Assembly (NCBI RefSeq): GCF_027853335.1 | Contig: NZ_JAFEUS010000002.1 | Location: forward strand, 2,402,514 to 2,466,513 | Direction: 5' to 3' | DNA length: 64,000 nt | DNA from: Leucobacter sp. UCMA 4100 | GTDB taxonomy: Bacteria > Actinomycetota > Actinomycetes > Actinomycetales > Microbacteriaceae | Part shown: positions 34,801-43,377 of the stretch, one piece after another | Position numbering within the stretch: position 1 is the stretch's first letter | How the letters are laid out: every line of letters starts with the position of its first letter | Notes under the pieces: generated by a model | The model's database searches: none | The model's input: only the letters and a program-made list of their open reading frames with translations | Told to the model about the DNA's origin: nothing | Program-made: the position numbers and the translations under genes

Positions 34801-36250
34801 GGCTGAGAAGCGCGCTGGGAGCACGCTTGTGGTGGCACTCGCTGACGATCCGCCACGGCAACGACAGTACGCGAGCGGGTGGCGCGTAAACGAGGGAAAC
34901 CTTTTGCTGCTTGGGCTACCAGGGAGCGGAACGAGTAACGCTCTCGTGCAGCTTGCGCTGGCATCGCTGCACGATTCACGGCGAAGGCCCTGCCAGCTGT
35001 TCTTTCTTGAGATGGGGCGCGGCACGTTTGACGCTTTTGCGGGGTCACCTGCCACGCGCACGGTCGTGTCATCCGGGCCCGACGCTGCTGAACAGCGCAG
35101 CCGGCTCATTCGCTTCTTGCATCAAGAGCTGCGGGCGCGGCAGGCGAGCAACAGGGAGCACGAACTAATGCTCATCTACGTTGACGGTTTCACTGAGCTC
35201 AGAGAGGAGTACCAAGACCATGATGGGCAACGGCTACTCGATCTGTTGATGCGGGTCTACGCCGATGGGCCGAGCGTTGCGATGCACACGGCGATGTCGG
35301 CGCACCGAGCCGCATCGGTTCCGACGGCAATCGATGCGCTCACTGAACAGCGGTGGGTGTTTCGCCTACCAAACCCGCACGACTACGCGGCCTTGGGTAT
35401 TCGGGCAGTCGACATGCCTGCAGATACGCCGGGGCGGTGCATCGAGACAGCGTCGGGTCATCACCTGCAAATAGTGCAACCACCGAAGAGCGTTGAGGCC
35501 ACGGTGCGAACGCTCGGGGCGGGCCGACGCGGCCAACATTTGCGAGACCCAGCTGCCGTTATGCCTCGCGAAGTGATGGCTGCGAGTCTCGAAGCGCTCC
35601 TCAGCCTGCGCGAGGGAGCGCTTGAGCTTCCCATTGGCATCGACGAAGCGGGGCTCGCGCCCGTCGTTGCGAAGCTGAGGCCCGGGCAGCACGTACTCGT
35701 TGCTGGGCCGTCGCGGTCGGGCAAATCAACGTTGCTCGGGGCACTTCGAGCAGTTTGCGAGCGTGAGCTTGGCGTGTGGGTCGTCTGCTCTCAGGCATCG
35801 CCTCTCGCGATCCCCGTCGACGCCTGCGTCGCGGTCACGGCCGAAGCGATCAGCGAGATCGTGCGATCCCTCCGGGAGAGGAGCACCCCAGCGCTTCTCA
35901 TCATTGATGATGCAGACGAAATCGATGACGAGCGCGGTGAGATAGAGCAGCTCTTGCGACAGACCCCCGCGGGGCTCACGATCGTCGCCGCGGGGCACAG
36001 CTCGAGGTTGCGGCAGCGTTACGGCCACTGGAGCGCCGAGCTCCGTGATTCGCGGTGCGGCCTCCTGTTGCAACCAGACGTCGACTACGACGGCGAGCTT
36101 CTGGGCGTTCGGCTGCCGCGCTCGCAACCGGTCGCGATGAGCGAGGGGAGGGGGTACTGGTGTGAGCAGGGGCAAGTGACGCTCGTGCAGAGCATGCGCT
36201 CAGGCGCTCCGCGAGAAACGGTCGACGATCTTGCAGTCGGCAGGCGCTAG
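31868..36250 (+). CDS. FHA-FtsK/SpoIIIE ATPase, EssC/EccC-like (type VII secretion type)
   Basis: 1460 aa from ATG 31868; an in-frame ATG at 31904 (MRIVVDPPRGE) is equally plausible. Order: a ubiquitin-like or FHA-like N-terminal region, an FHA domain at ~100-180 (VVTVGSDPGCDLVLECRGVAARHCTLE), two membrane helices at ~245-290, then three FtsK/SpoIIIE domains. Domain 1 has intact Walker A AGTTGSGKSE (~675) and Walker B VLVVDECAML; domain 2 has GLPGSGTSN (~1015), where Lys is replaced by Thr; domain 3 has GPSRSGKST (~1278) with LLIIDDADE. This layout is that of Gram-positive EssC. No WXG100, EccB/D/E or mycosin genes are nearby. It overlaps the end of the ctaG-like gene by 4 nt. Confidence 0.9.
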   Translation: MTVPESNPRGGVMRIVVDPPRGETSIFELESWAPGATVRDLLDALRAHGIRGWLSVSLDGVPLTPLLRLADLALVEGARLAEHPVNAVRPFAGWVLSVAAGSRAGAVVGLAKHRVVTVGSDPGCDLVLECRGVAARHCTLEREADGVRIRHTAEGKETLVDEALVGSEGLLLRSEATITVGQTRLRVRPSLREQRAQLPELEGGGAEGATAVFSRSPVARQEPAQEVLEPPKPPVEREGRAAKPAVLMLVAPIVIAGIFAVMLGDARMMLFAALGPVTSLLGYLGQALKARRSRGEAKQQEIDRVAQFFGAVHKAATMQRRGLESLAPDLSVVLRRAMLPSVELWKRRAGEPHFATVRLGVGDVVWRPPLGKMGGRWSDRPSQEAPVLCHRQHALPITVDLGELQSGMLGIVGDRETSVALVRGILAQLAVHCGPADLLTAVVSDPQYERDWSWVSLLPHASRGKQSVQAFWCASGPGAARTQFAQLCSQQQAESTRVSITIIDTDTLREAGWAGMRQLVALQPGEKARNIVLVLAESSDALPAQCETTVSIGRDGKAWLCQGTSHSENEPFTVSGMSGNEALECARSLARLRDPEQQEAAHIIPTQVRLAEVLQGTQPRSHAQKQAVQQATVTVQRVHELWSTSEGVGAPVGMRAGAIQHIDLVRDGPHALVAGTTGSGKSEFLRTLVISLALHHSPEALNFILVDFKGGAAFADCEQLPHTVGTLSNLDAQLAARAITALEAEIVRRQRLFASAGHTIDTLDAYRATKPAEPMARIVLVVDECAMLAQQLPSVLASFVSIAAVGRTLGIHLVLATQRPAGVVTEDILANTNLRVALRVQSPEDSLQVIESSAAAYLSRHQTGRALLRLGRGEVVEVQTAMVRGEASRGPRDAVRLSKAAPFRPRRLEKAAPVRRTEQSIPTFGQRANERDANDGAQHTISVIALAADRLGLGRPRRVWPEPLPGQLSREQLDRVAAAEKRAGSTLVVALADDPPRQRQYASGWRVNEGNLLLLGLPGSGTSNALVQLALASLHDSRRRPCQLFFLEMGRGTFDAFAGSPATRTVVSSGPDAAEQRSRLIRFLHQELRARQASNREHELMLIYVDGFTELREEYQDHDGQRLLDLLMRVYADGPSVAMHTAMSAHRAASVPTAIDALTEQRWVFRLPNPHDYAALGIRAVDMPADTPGRCIETASGHHLQIVQPPKSVEATVRTLGAGRRGQHLRDPAAVMPREVMAASLEALLSLREGALELPIGIDEAGLAPVVAKLRPGQHVLVAGPSRSGKSTLLGALRAVCERELGVWVVCSQASPLAIPVDACVAVTAEAISEIVRSLRERSTPALLIIDDADEIDDERGEIEQLLRQTPAGLTIVAAGHSSRLRQRYGHWSAELRDSRCGLLLQPDVDYDGELLGVRLPRSQPVAMSEGRGYWCEQGQVTLVQSMRSGAPRETVDDLAVGRR

Positions 36251-37227
36251 CGGGTCGAGGGGCGGCGCTCTTCGGCCCGCGCCTGGGCCGCGAGGTAAGC
36301 GTTGTACTCGTCGAGCTCGGCGTCTTCGGCCTCCTGGCGGCGCGAGGCCGTCTTCATATCGCGGTTGCGCCACTTCGAGAGGGTCACCGCGAGAACGATG
36401 AGGAGTGGAATCTCGCCGTAGCTCCAGGCAAGGGTTCCGCCGATTGACTCGTCGGCCGCCCGCGTGAGATCCCAGCCCGAGGGGTCACCCGAGTACCAAG
36501 AGAAGAGGTCGCCATCGCCGAGAATGAGAATGAGACCAAAGAGCGCGTGAATCTGAATTTCTACAAACACCTCGACAAGGCGCACGGCATACGAGGGCGT
36601 TCGCGGCAGCGGGTCCCTCGCCCAGAGCGGCGCCGCCGCGATCGTACCGAACACCAAGATGGTGGTGAGGAGCATCGCGTGGCCGCCAGGCAGTGCGAGC
36701 ACGAGGCTGATGGCATCGGTGAAGTACAGTGCCGGGAAGAAAATGAGCGGAACCACGATGACCATGATCGGGTGCAACAGCACGTATGCGGTGCGCGAAC
36801 GGTAGGCGCCGAGCGCCGCCCGCAAGATCGAGCCGCCAAGGCCCGTGTGCGGCATGGCCTTCAGCAACAGCCTGCCCGGTGAACCCATGAGCAGAAGCGG
36901 AGGAACGAAAACGAGCAGAGTGAGCTGCTGAAAGATGAGCACCGAAACGAGTGAATCGGCGAACCCATTCATCGACGTGCCGGTCACGAAGAACCACACG
37001 GCGCAGCCGAGCAGGAACGAGATGCTTGAGGCAGCGTTCCACTTCTTCCGTCTGCGCCGGAGGGAAATGACGCCCGCGAGGTACGCGATGAACACGAGCA
37101 CCGAGGCCCAAGCGAGCGGGGTGATCGTGTCGGTACCGATCCTGACAAACTCGGCGGGATCGAACATCGGCGCGATGTTCGAACGCGTCAAAATGGACAT
37201 TGCTGCCAGGAACGGCGTCGCGGTCAT
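36247..37227 (-). CDS. CtaG-like cytochrome c oxidase assembly protein (caa3 type)
   Basis: 326 aa from ATG 37227, AAGGG 9 nt upstream. Eight or so membrane helices with family landmarks: FVTGTSMNGFADSLVSVLIFQQLTLLVFVPPLLLMGSP, LHPIMVIVVPLIFFPALYFTDAI, and HALFGLILILGDGDLFSWY. The charged C-terminus is cytosolic. The family helps insert copper into the oxidase. In other actinomycetes it is often fused to a CopD domain; here it stands alone. A longer frame from TTG 37236 exists. Confidence 0.88.
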   Translation of the reverse strand: MTATPFLAAMSILTRSNIAPMFDPAEFVRIGTDTITPLAWASVLVFIAYLAGVISLRRRRKKWNAASSISFLLGCAVWFFVTGTSMNGFADSLVSVLIFQQLTLLVFVPPLLLMGSPGRLLLKAMPHTGLGGSILRAALGAYRSRTAYVLLHPIMVIVVPLIFFPALYFTDAISLVLALPGGHAMLLTTILVFGTIAAAPLWARDPLPRTPSYAVRLVEVFVEIQIHALFGLILILGDGDLFSWYSGDPSGWDLTRAADESIGGTLAWSYGEIPLLIVLAVTLSKWRNRDMKTASRRQEAEDAELDEYNAYLAAQARAEERRPSTR

Positions 37228-37511
37228 TGAGGGCAACCCTTATTTTCTTGCGGCTTCTGATCCACCCAGATCATGCGGATCGCTCACGGTGGTTGCTTTT
37301 CGTGGCCAGCGCGCAATGCGCATTCTGGTCACGATCGAAGGCCCTGCCGCGATGAACGTCGGTGGCATAACCCGAGGGGTCTCGGTTCGGAACACGACAG
37401 AAAGGAATCACCGGGTGAAAACGGCTCACCCCATGCTTCCCGCCGTAGTCAGCCCCCACCGTAGCAGTCTCTGTAGGGGCATGCCAGCCGGGCATCGCGG
37501 CAGAGCGGGCT

Positions 37512-37964
37512 TTAGAGTGTCTCTGGCTCAGCCTCTGGGCTGCCGCCAGCGTCTTTCTCGTCACGCCTTGGCACGATGAGGTCAAAGAGCCACGAGAAGA
37601 CGAAGGCGTAGACAAGGAAGAAGACCATGAGCCCGATGTCGAGCAAGAAAGCCTCGAGGAGCCCGACGCCGAGCAGCAATGCCATGGCGGGTACGAGAAA
37701 GACGACGAGGCCCGCCTCGAAGCCGAGCGAGTACGCGATGCGGCGCGGAACCGTTCGCGTTTGTGACGGCTGGCGGCGCTCCCACGCCTCAAAGAGGCTC
37801 GTCCAAATAAAGTTCCAGGTCATGGCGATGACCGACGACACCACGGCCGTCGCCATCGCGCTCGAGCCGCTATGGCCGAGGGCTGAAAAGGTAAATGCCA
37901 CGAGTGAGATGGCGAGCAGCTCGAAAACGAGCACGTAGACGATTCGACGCACGATGGGCGACAT
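37512..37964 (-). CDS. PACE-family efflux transporter
   Basis: 150 aa from ATG 37964 after GGGAGGA. Four membrane helices in two similar halves, the bacterial transmembrane pair domain: IVRRIVYVLVFELLAISLVAF...TWNFIWTSLFEAWERR and RRIAYSLGFEAGLVVFLVPAMALLLGVGLLEAFLLDIGLMVFFLVYAFVFSWLFDLIVP. Known members export chlorhexidine and other biocides. Most are proteobacterial, so an actinobacterial copy is less common. It is followed by the LysR gene without overlap. The 37228-37511 gap holds no gene that could be supported. Confidence 0.85.
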   Translation of the reverse strand: MSPIVRRIVYVLVFELLAISLVAFTFSALGHSGSSAMATAVVSSVIAMTWNFIWTSLFEAWERRQPSQTRTVPRRIAYSLGFEAGLVVFLVPAMALLLGVGLLEAFLLDIGLMVFFLVYAFVFSWLFDLIVPRRDEKDAGGSPEAEPETL

Positions 37965-38146
37965 GGTTCCTCCCGAGTGTTGAGCATGGGAAGTCCTTGC
38001 GGGTTCACGTCCATGGCACATGAAACATGGTGTGGCTGAGCCACGGGCGAAGCGCTGAGGCGGTTCGTTCAGGAAATCTTAGCAACGGTCTGCTGGGCAC
38101 GTGCACAGGCAAGCTCCGACAAAACCGGGGCGATGAGGGAGGGCGA

Positions 38147-39088
38147 CTAAGCGGTTTGTACGAGGTGCTCGGTCGCGGCTCCCGGCGCTGTAAAGCGGGC
38201 CGCAACATCGTGAATGAGGGCCTGCAGAGCGGCTCCCGCGTGGGTCGGCGCCATGTCGGTTCGCCTCGCGAGGCTCACGGTGCGGGTGAGGTCTGGCTCG
38301 ACGAGTGGGGTGACGCGAAGGCTTGGCCGGTCAACCGTGATCATCGCGGGCACGACCGCGACGCCGAGGCCGCGTTCGGTGAAGCGCAGCGCGGCGTCCA
38401 TCTCGGCTCCCGTTAACGCAACATTCGGCGTGAGGTCGGCTGCCAACATGGCGGTATCGATAGCCCCGCGAAGGTCGTAGTTGTCGGGAAACATGAGTTG
38501 AGGAACGGTTGCGAGTTCCCGAAGGGTGACTCGCTGCTCGCTCTCAAATGGTGTGGGGAACGCGCCCCCTGAGACAACGACGAGGCGCTCGAGCAGCAGC
38601 GGCTCCAGTTCGAGCACGGCGCGGTCGGCGCCAGAAGAGAGGCTTGTCACGATGAGTGCGAGATCGAGAGACCCCTCGATGAGGGCAGAGATAAGGCTGC
38701 GCGAACCGCTCTCGACAATCTCTAGGTCGATGCCCGGGTGGCTCGCCTGAAACTCTGTGAGTACCTCGACCACGAGGCTTGTGCACAGGGTGGGAGTCGC
38801 CCCGAGGCGAATGCGACCGCTTCGAAGGCCTGCGAGCTCGGCCATTTCGTGGTGGGCCGTCTCGGCATCGGCGAGCATACGTCGTGCGATGGGTAGTAGT
38901 CGTTCGCCGGCAGCGGTGAGGGTCACATTGCCGCGCACCCTGTTAAAAAGCTCAATGCCGAGGTTCTGTTCGAGCGATGCGATCTGCCTGCTGAGCGACG
39001 GCTGGGCGAGGTGCAGCTGGTCTGCGGCCCGCGTAAAGTTGCCGGTTTTGGTGATTGCCACGAAACCACGCAGCTGTTCAAGATTCAT
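38147..39088 (-). CDS. LysR-family transcriptional regulator
   Basis: 313 aa. The N-terminal winged helix is canonical (MNLEQLRGFVAITKTGNFTRAADQLHLAQPSLSRQIASLEQNLGIELFNRVRGNVTLTAAG), followed by the two-lobed effector domain. It is divergent from the flavoprotein gene and most likely controls it. TAGGCT lies 6 nt before ATG 39088 without a Shine-Dalgarno sequence, so it is probably leaderless. The inverted repeat at 39104-39127 is the likely operator. Confidence 0.93.
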   Translation of the reverse strand: MNLEQLRGFVAITKTGNFTRAADQLHLAQPSLSRQIASLEQNLGIELFNRVRGNVTLTAAGERLLPIARRMLADAETAHHEMAELAGLRSGRIRLGATPTLCTSLVVEVLTEFQASHPGIDLEIVESGSRSLISALIEGSLDLALIVTSLSSGADRAVLELEPLLLERLVVVSGGAFPTPFESEQRVTLRELATVPQLMFPDNYDLRGAIDTAMLAADLTPNVALTGAEMDAALRFTERGLGVAVVPAMITVDRPSLRVTPLVEPDLTRTVSLARRTDMAPTHAGAALQALIHDVAARFTAPGAATEHLVQTA

Positions 39089-39103
39089 GTCAATAGCCTA
39101 AAC

Positions 39104-39127
39104 GCATTGTTCTCATGAAAACAATGC
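39104..39127. promoter_or_regulatory. LysR-type operator candidate
   Basis: Perfect inverted repeat GCATTGTT-N8-AACAATGC in the 77-bp divergent region between the LysR gene and the flavoprotein. It lies next to TAGGCT (39100-39095), the -10 for the LysR gene. Confidence 0.6.
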
Positions 39128-39152
39128 ATTGGAGTAATTGAAAGATCAGATC

Positions 39153-39158
39153 TAGCGT
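39153..39158 (+). promoter_or_regulatory. -10 element TAGCGT for the flavoprotein
   Basis: TAGCGT, 7 nt, then ATG 39166. It lies downstream of the LysR operator candidate; leaderless spacing. Confidence 0.35.
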
Positions 39159-39165
39159 GGGGGCC

Positions 39166-40917
39166 ATGGAAAAAGAGACACCACAACCAGAGAGAATGAT
39201 GACCACCGCGGTGCTCGTCATTGGCACCGGCGGCGCGGGGCTTCGCGCGGCCATCGAGCTTTCAGAGCAGGGGGTGCAGGTGCTCGCGGTCGGCAAGCGT
39301 CGTAAGCACGATGCGCACACCACCCTCGCAGCCGGTGGCATCAATGCCGCGCTTGGCACGATGGATCCTGAAGACAGCTGGCAGCAGCACGCGGCCGATA
39401 CGTTGCGCGAGTCGTACATGCTCGCTGATCCGCACATCGTTGAAATCGTCGCCAAGAACGCGGCCCAGGGAATCGACGATCTCGACCGCTGGGGAATGCC
39501 CTTCGCGCGTGAGGAAGACGGGCGCATCAGCCAGCGCTTCTTCGGCGCTCACCTCTATCGCCGCACCTGCTACTCGGGCGACTACACGGGCCTCGAGATT
39601 CAGCGCACCCTGCTCAGGCGCGCGCAGGAGCTGCAGGTTCCCATCATCGACAGCGTGTACATCACCCGCCTGCTCGTGGCTGATGGCCGAATCTTTGGTG
39701 CTTACGGCTTCGACATTGTTGACGGAACCCCCGTCGTTATTCACGCTGACGCCGTTATTCTCGCGGCCGGCGGCCACACCCGTATCTGGCGCCACACCTC
39801 GAGCCGACGCGACGAAAACACGGGTGATTCGTTCCGCCTCGCAGCCCTCGCAGGCGCCAGGATTCGCGACGCCGAGCTCGTACAGTTCCACCCCTCGGGG
39901 CTGCTCGAGCCCTCAGATGCTGCTGGCACCCTTGTCTCAGAGGCGGCCCGCGGTGAGGGTGGCGTGCTGCGCAACAGTGAGGGCGAACGCTTCATGGAGC
40001 GTTACGACCCCGTTCGCAAGGAACTCTCGACTCGCGACCGCGTAGCACTCGCGAACTACACCGAGATCACCGAGGGGCGCGGTACCGAGAAGGGCGGCGT
40101 GTACCTCGACGTATCGCATCTGCCGCGTGAGCAGATTCTTGAGAAGCTGCCCCGCGTGTACCGCAACCTCATTGACATGCAGATGCTCGACATCACGAAG
40201 GAGCCCATCGAGGTCGCACCGACCGCTCACTATTCAATGGGTGGCGTTTGGGTGAGTGCCGACGAGCACCGCACCGGTGTCGATGGCCTCTGGGCGATCG
40301 GCGAGGCAGCGAGTGGCCTGCACGGCGCGAACCGGCTCGGTGGCAACTCGCTCATTGAGCTGCTCGTGTACGGCAGGCTCACGGGCGGCGACGCCGCGCA
40401 GTACGTGCAGGGACTCACCGAGGTGAAGCGTGACCCGGCCATGGTGCACGAGGCGCGCGAAGAGATGCAGGCGCTGCTCACGGGCGGCGGCGAAGAAAGC
40501 CCGAGGCTCTTGCAGCGCCAGCTCCGTGACCTCATGACCGAGCACGCCGGCGTCGTGCGAAGCGAAGAGGGGCTGCTCGAGGGCCTGCGCAAGCTCGCCG
40601 AGCTCGAGACCCGCGCGGGGCACGTGACGGCTCACCCCGACATTGCAGGCTTCGACGACCTCGCCCACGCCTTCGACCTCTACGGCTCGCTCCTTGCCGC
40701 CCGTGCGACCCTCGAGTCGGCGCTCGAGCGCCGTGAGACACGCGGCTGCCACAACCGCTCAGACTTCCCTGAGCAAGACGACGCGCTGAAGGGCAACATG
40801 GTTTGGAGCCCGTCGACCGGCGTGGTCTTCGAGCCCGTGGCCGAGGCCCCCGAGTGGCTGAATAAGCTCGCAAACGAGTGGATCGACGACTCGCCCGAGG
40901 GCAAGCTGGCCGAGTAA
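39166..40917 (+). CDS. FAD-binding succinate dehydrogenase/aspartate oxidase-like flavoprotein
   Basis: 583 aa from ATG 39166. FAD-binding Rossmann motif VLVIGTGGAGLRAAIELSEQG, AAGGINAALG, the covalent-FAD/active-site region RGEGGVLRNSEGERFMERYDP, TAHYSMGGVWV and GLWAIGEAASGLHGANRLGGNSL, then the C-terminal helical domain. It belongs to the SdhA/FrdA/NadB superfamily. No iron-sulfur subunit or membrane anchor and no nadA or nadC is adjacent, so neither complex II nor NAD synthesis can be assigned; a soluble fumarate reductase-like role is also possible. Controlled by the divergent LysR regulator. Confidence 0.88.
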   Translation: MEKETPQPERMMTTAVLVIGTGGAGLRAAIELSEQGVQVLAVGKRRKHDAHTTLAAGGINAALGTMDPEDSWQQHAADTLRESYMLADPHIVEIVAKNAAQGIDDLDRWGMPFAREEDGRISQRFFGAHLYRRTCYSGDYTGLEIQRTLLRRAQELQVPIIDSVYITRLLVADGRIFGAYGFDIVDGTPVVIHADAVILAAGGHTRIWRHTSSRRDENTGDSFRLAALAGARIRDAELVQFHPSGLLEPSDAAGTLVSEAARGEGGVLRNSEGERFMERYDPVRKELSTRDRVALANYTEITEGRGTEKGGVYLDVSHLPREQILEKLPRVYRNLIDMQMLDITKEPIEVAPTAHYSMGGVWVSADEHRTGVDGLWAIGEAASGLHGANRLGGNSLIELLVYGRLTGGDAAQYVQGLTEVKRDPAMVHEAREEMQALLTGGGEESPRLLQRQLRDLMTEHAGVVRSEEGLLEGLRKLAELETRAGHVTAHPDIAGFDDLAHAFDLYGSLLAARATLESALERRETRGCHNRSDFPEQDDALKGNMVWSPSTGVVFEPVAEAPEWLNKLANEWIDDSPEGKLAE

Positions 40918-40923
40918 CAGACC

Positions 40924-40971
40924 GTTCCCGTGCGAAAGCTCCTCCTCAGAGCGTTCGCACGGGAACCTTTT
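40924..40971 (+). terminator. Intrinsic terminator after the flavoprotein
   Basis: A perfect 13-bp stem (GTTCCCGTGCGAA / TTCGCACGGGAAC) with a 17-nt loop, followed by CTTTT. Confidence 0.8.
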
Positions 40972-41029
40972 CATTTGTGCGGCTAGCGTGTGATGAGCAC
41001 GACGACAATCGAGACACCCGAGGAGTGAC

Positions 41030-41485
41030 ATGTCGCCGAGAACCCTCTTTCTCATCTTTGCTAACGCCGAGATGGTGACTTGGGCGGGACTTATCGTGGC
41101 CCTGGTGCTTCGGGCTACCGGTGTCACCGCTGCCGCCGTACCGATTGCGGGAGGCGTTCACGGGTTTGTGTTTCTCGCGTATTGCGTCTCGACGGTGCTC
41201 GTGTGGGTGAACCAGCGTTGGCGAGCCGGGCTTGGCATCGTGAGTCTCGTTATCTCGGCGGTGCCTTTTGCGACCGTTCCTCTCGAGATTGCGATCAACA
41301 AGCGCGGGCTGCTCAGCGGCCCGTGGCGGCTTGCTCCCGGAGGCGACGAACCACGAGGCCTCATTGAACGTACGCTAGCGCTCGTCTTGCGCAGACCTCT
41401 CGTGTCGTTGCTTGTGCTCATTGCGGTCGTTATCGCGGTCTTTTTCGCGCTCCTGTATGTCGGGCCTCCGGTCTCCCGCGATTAG
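41030..41485 (+). CDS. DUF3817 integral membrane protein
   Basis: 151 aa from ATG 41030 after GAGGAG. Four helices; the start MSPRTLFLIFANAEMVTWAGLIVALVLRATG is typical of DUF3817, including the NAE-x4-W motif. The function of the family is unknown. It ends convergently with the response regulator gene, overlapping by 4 nt. Confidence 0.85.
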   Translation: MSPRTLFLIFANAEMVTWAGLIVALVLRATGVTAAAVPIAGGVHGFVFLAYCVSTVLVWVNQRWRAGLGIVSLVISAVPFATVPLEIAINKRGLLSGPWRLAPGGDEPRGLIERTLALVLRRPLVSLLVLIAVVIAVFFALLYVGPPVSRD

Positions 41486-42105
41486 TCGATGAAGCCTCGC
41501 TCCCGTGCCTCATGCACGGCCCTCGAACGGGTGTCGACCTGAAGTCTGGTAAACAGGTGCGAGAGATGACTCTTGACCGTCGCCTCGGTCACAAAGAGTG
41601 CCTTGGCGATTTCACGGTTGGTCGCTCCCGTCGCGAGAAGTGCGAGCACATCAATCTCGCGTTCGGTGAGCTTGGGCGGCGGGTTACGCACCCCGTGCAA
41701 CACCCGCGTCGCGTGCTCGGGTGAGAGCACGATCTCACCGCGCGCTGCCCGCTCGATTGCCTCAGCGATGCTTTCTGGCTCGGCATCTTTGAGTAGGTAG
41801 CCAGCGGCCCCCGCCTCGATGGCGCCGATCACCTCGGCGTCGCGATCGAAGGTGGTGAGCATGAGCACAATCGGGGCGTCGTCGAGTTCGCGCAGACGCT
41901 TTGTCGTTTCAATGCCGTCGATTCCGTCACCGAGCCGTAGATCGCACAGGACGACTGCGGGGGCAAGGTGCTGTGCGAGGCTGAGCGCCTCTTCGCCCGT
42001 GGCCGCTTCAGCGACGATCGTGAGTGAGGGGTGTGCGCTCAGCACAGCCCTTAAGCCGCTACGCACAACGGGGTGGTCGTCGACGAGAAGAACGGTGATG
42101 CTCAT
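41482..42105 (-). CDS. NarL/LuxR-type response regulator (partner of MMPL exporter)
   Basis: 207 aa. Receiver domain with the phosphorylated Asp in VVLCDLRLGDGIDG and Lys in GYLLKDAEPES; C-terminal LuxR HTH (LTEREIDVLALLATGATNREIAKALFVTEATVKSHLSHLFTRLQV). Its start overlaps the kinase stop by 4 nt, and the kinase follows the MMPL transporter gene by 4 nt, so the three form one minus-strand operon. Confidence 0.94.
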   Translation of the reverse strand: MSITVLLVDDHPVVRSGLRAVLSAHPSLTIVAEAATGEEALSLAQHLAPAVVLCDLRLGDGIDGIETTKRLRELDDAPIVLMLTTFDRDAEVIGAIEAGAAGYLLKDAEPESIAEAIERAARGEIVLSPEHATRVLHGVRNPPPKLTEREIDVLALLATGATNREIAKALFVTEATVKSHLSHLFTRLQVDTRSRAVHEARERGFID

Positions 42106-43373
42106 GAGACCTCTTTCGGGGTGAAACGGTGCATGGGAAGAAACGCTGAGAGCGCTGTGCCCTCGCCCGGCATGCTCTCGATCTCGAGACCGCCGCCCAA
42201 CTCGCGGAGTCTTGTGCGCATGAACCGCAGCCCGAAGCTCGCGGCACTGCCGTGGGGCTCTTGGTCGCGTGCGGCCCAGAGGTCGTGGTCGAAACCGCGG
42301 CCGTCGTCGATGATGTCGAGGCGAACGGTGTCGCTTGCGTCGATCAGACTCACGACAACGTGTGAGGCCTGGGCATGCTGTCGCACGTTCGCGAGGGCTG
42401 ACTGGGCGGTGCGCAGCAGTGCGATTTCGGTCTCGGGCGGCAGGGCAGGGAGGGACCCATCGATCGCGAGCTGTGTTGCAAGGTCGGCTTCTTCGGCGAG
42501 TCGGTCGAGCATGCGACGAAGCGCGCTCGGGAGGGCACCCTGCTCGAGCTCGGCGGGGCTGAGCGCCGCGACGATGCGCCTGACATCGGCGAGGCTTTCG
42601 CTCGCGAGGGCCTCGATTTGGCCGAGGGCCTTTGCCGTGCCACTCGTTTCATTGAGCGGATCACCTGCCGCGTGCGCGATGAGTTTCACCGATGAGAGTG
42701 ACTGAGCGACGGTGTCATGGAGATCACGGGAAATGCGAGTGCGCTCTGCAATTGCGCCCGATTCGCGCTGCGCCTGGGCGAGTTCGTCTTGCAGAGACGC
42801 CATTTCTCGCTGCGCTTCGGTGAGCGTGCGCACAAGCCGTTCTCGTTCTTCGGCATCGTGCAGCAACTGAAGGTAGCCGCGAGAGATGCCGAGCGCGAAG
42901 GTGCCGCCGACGAGGGGGCCAACGATGCTCGCGAGCGAGATGGTGCCGTCGTGGGCCAGCGGCGCTCCGATCGTGACCACGAGAATACACGCAGAGAAGG
43001 TGAGGGCCGCGCCAAGCGAAAAGAGGTGGCCGGCGAGCAACCAAAGAAGGAAAGCGAGCCAGACGAACTCCGGCGAGAGTGCGACGGTGGCGACCCAGAC
43101 GAGGGCGAAGCTCACGAGCCACCACGTGAGGGGAGCGCGCCCGGCGTCGCCAGAGGGAAGGAACCCGCCTGCCGCGTGCCACGCCAGGAGCGTGAAGCCA
43201 GCGGCGAGGGCCCAGCCGACGGGTGTTCCCGTCTGCACCGCCCTCATGACGCCGACAGCCGTGAGCAGCAGGGCCATCCCGTGCTGCCCGAGCTCCATGG
43301 CTCGCACCGTTCGAGCCGACGGCGATGAGTCGTCTGGTTCAAACGGTGCGAGCGGAGTGCGTACGAGGGCCAT
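42102..43373 (-). CDS. Membrane sensor histidine kinase, HisKA_3 type
   Basis: 423 aa. About five or six membrane helices in the first ~180 residues, a short coiled coil (LTEAQREMASLQDELAQAQRES), the dimerisation/phosphoacceptor block AERTRISRDLHDTVAQSL with the phosphorylated His, and an ATP-binding domain (IIDDGRGFDHDL, FGLRFMRTRLRELGG). The signal is unknown; the membrane sensor and linked MMPL exporter suggest envelope or drug stress. Confidence 0.93.
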   Translation of the reverse strand: MALVRTPLAPFEPDDSSPSARTVRAMELGQHGMALLLTAVGVMRAVQTGTPVGWALAAGFTLLAWHAAGGFLPSGDAGRAPLTWWLVSFALVWVATVALSPEFVWLAFLLWLLAGHLFSLGAALTFSACILVVTIGAPLAHDGTISLASIVGPLVGGTFALGISRGYLQLLHDAEERERLVRTLTEAQREMASLQDELAQAQRESGAIAERTRISRDLHDTVAQSLSSVKLIAHAAGDPLNETSGTAKALGQIEALASESLADVRRIVAALSPAELEQGALPSALRRMLDRLAEEADLATQLAIDGSLPALPPETEIALLRTAQSALANVRQHAQASHVVVSLIDASDTVRLDIIDDGRGFDHDLWAARDQEPHGSAASFGLRFMRTRLRELGGGLEIESMPGEGTALSAFLPMHRFTPKEVS

Positions 43374-43377
43374 GACC

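Noticed and set aside
25935-37265. Shared word TGATCCACCCAG near 25934 and 37260 as a repeat pair
   Set aside because: Only 12 nt match, flanks are unrelated and there is no structural context; probably chance.
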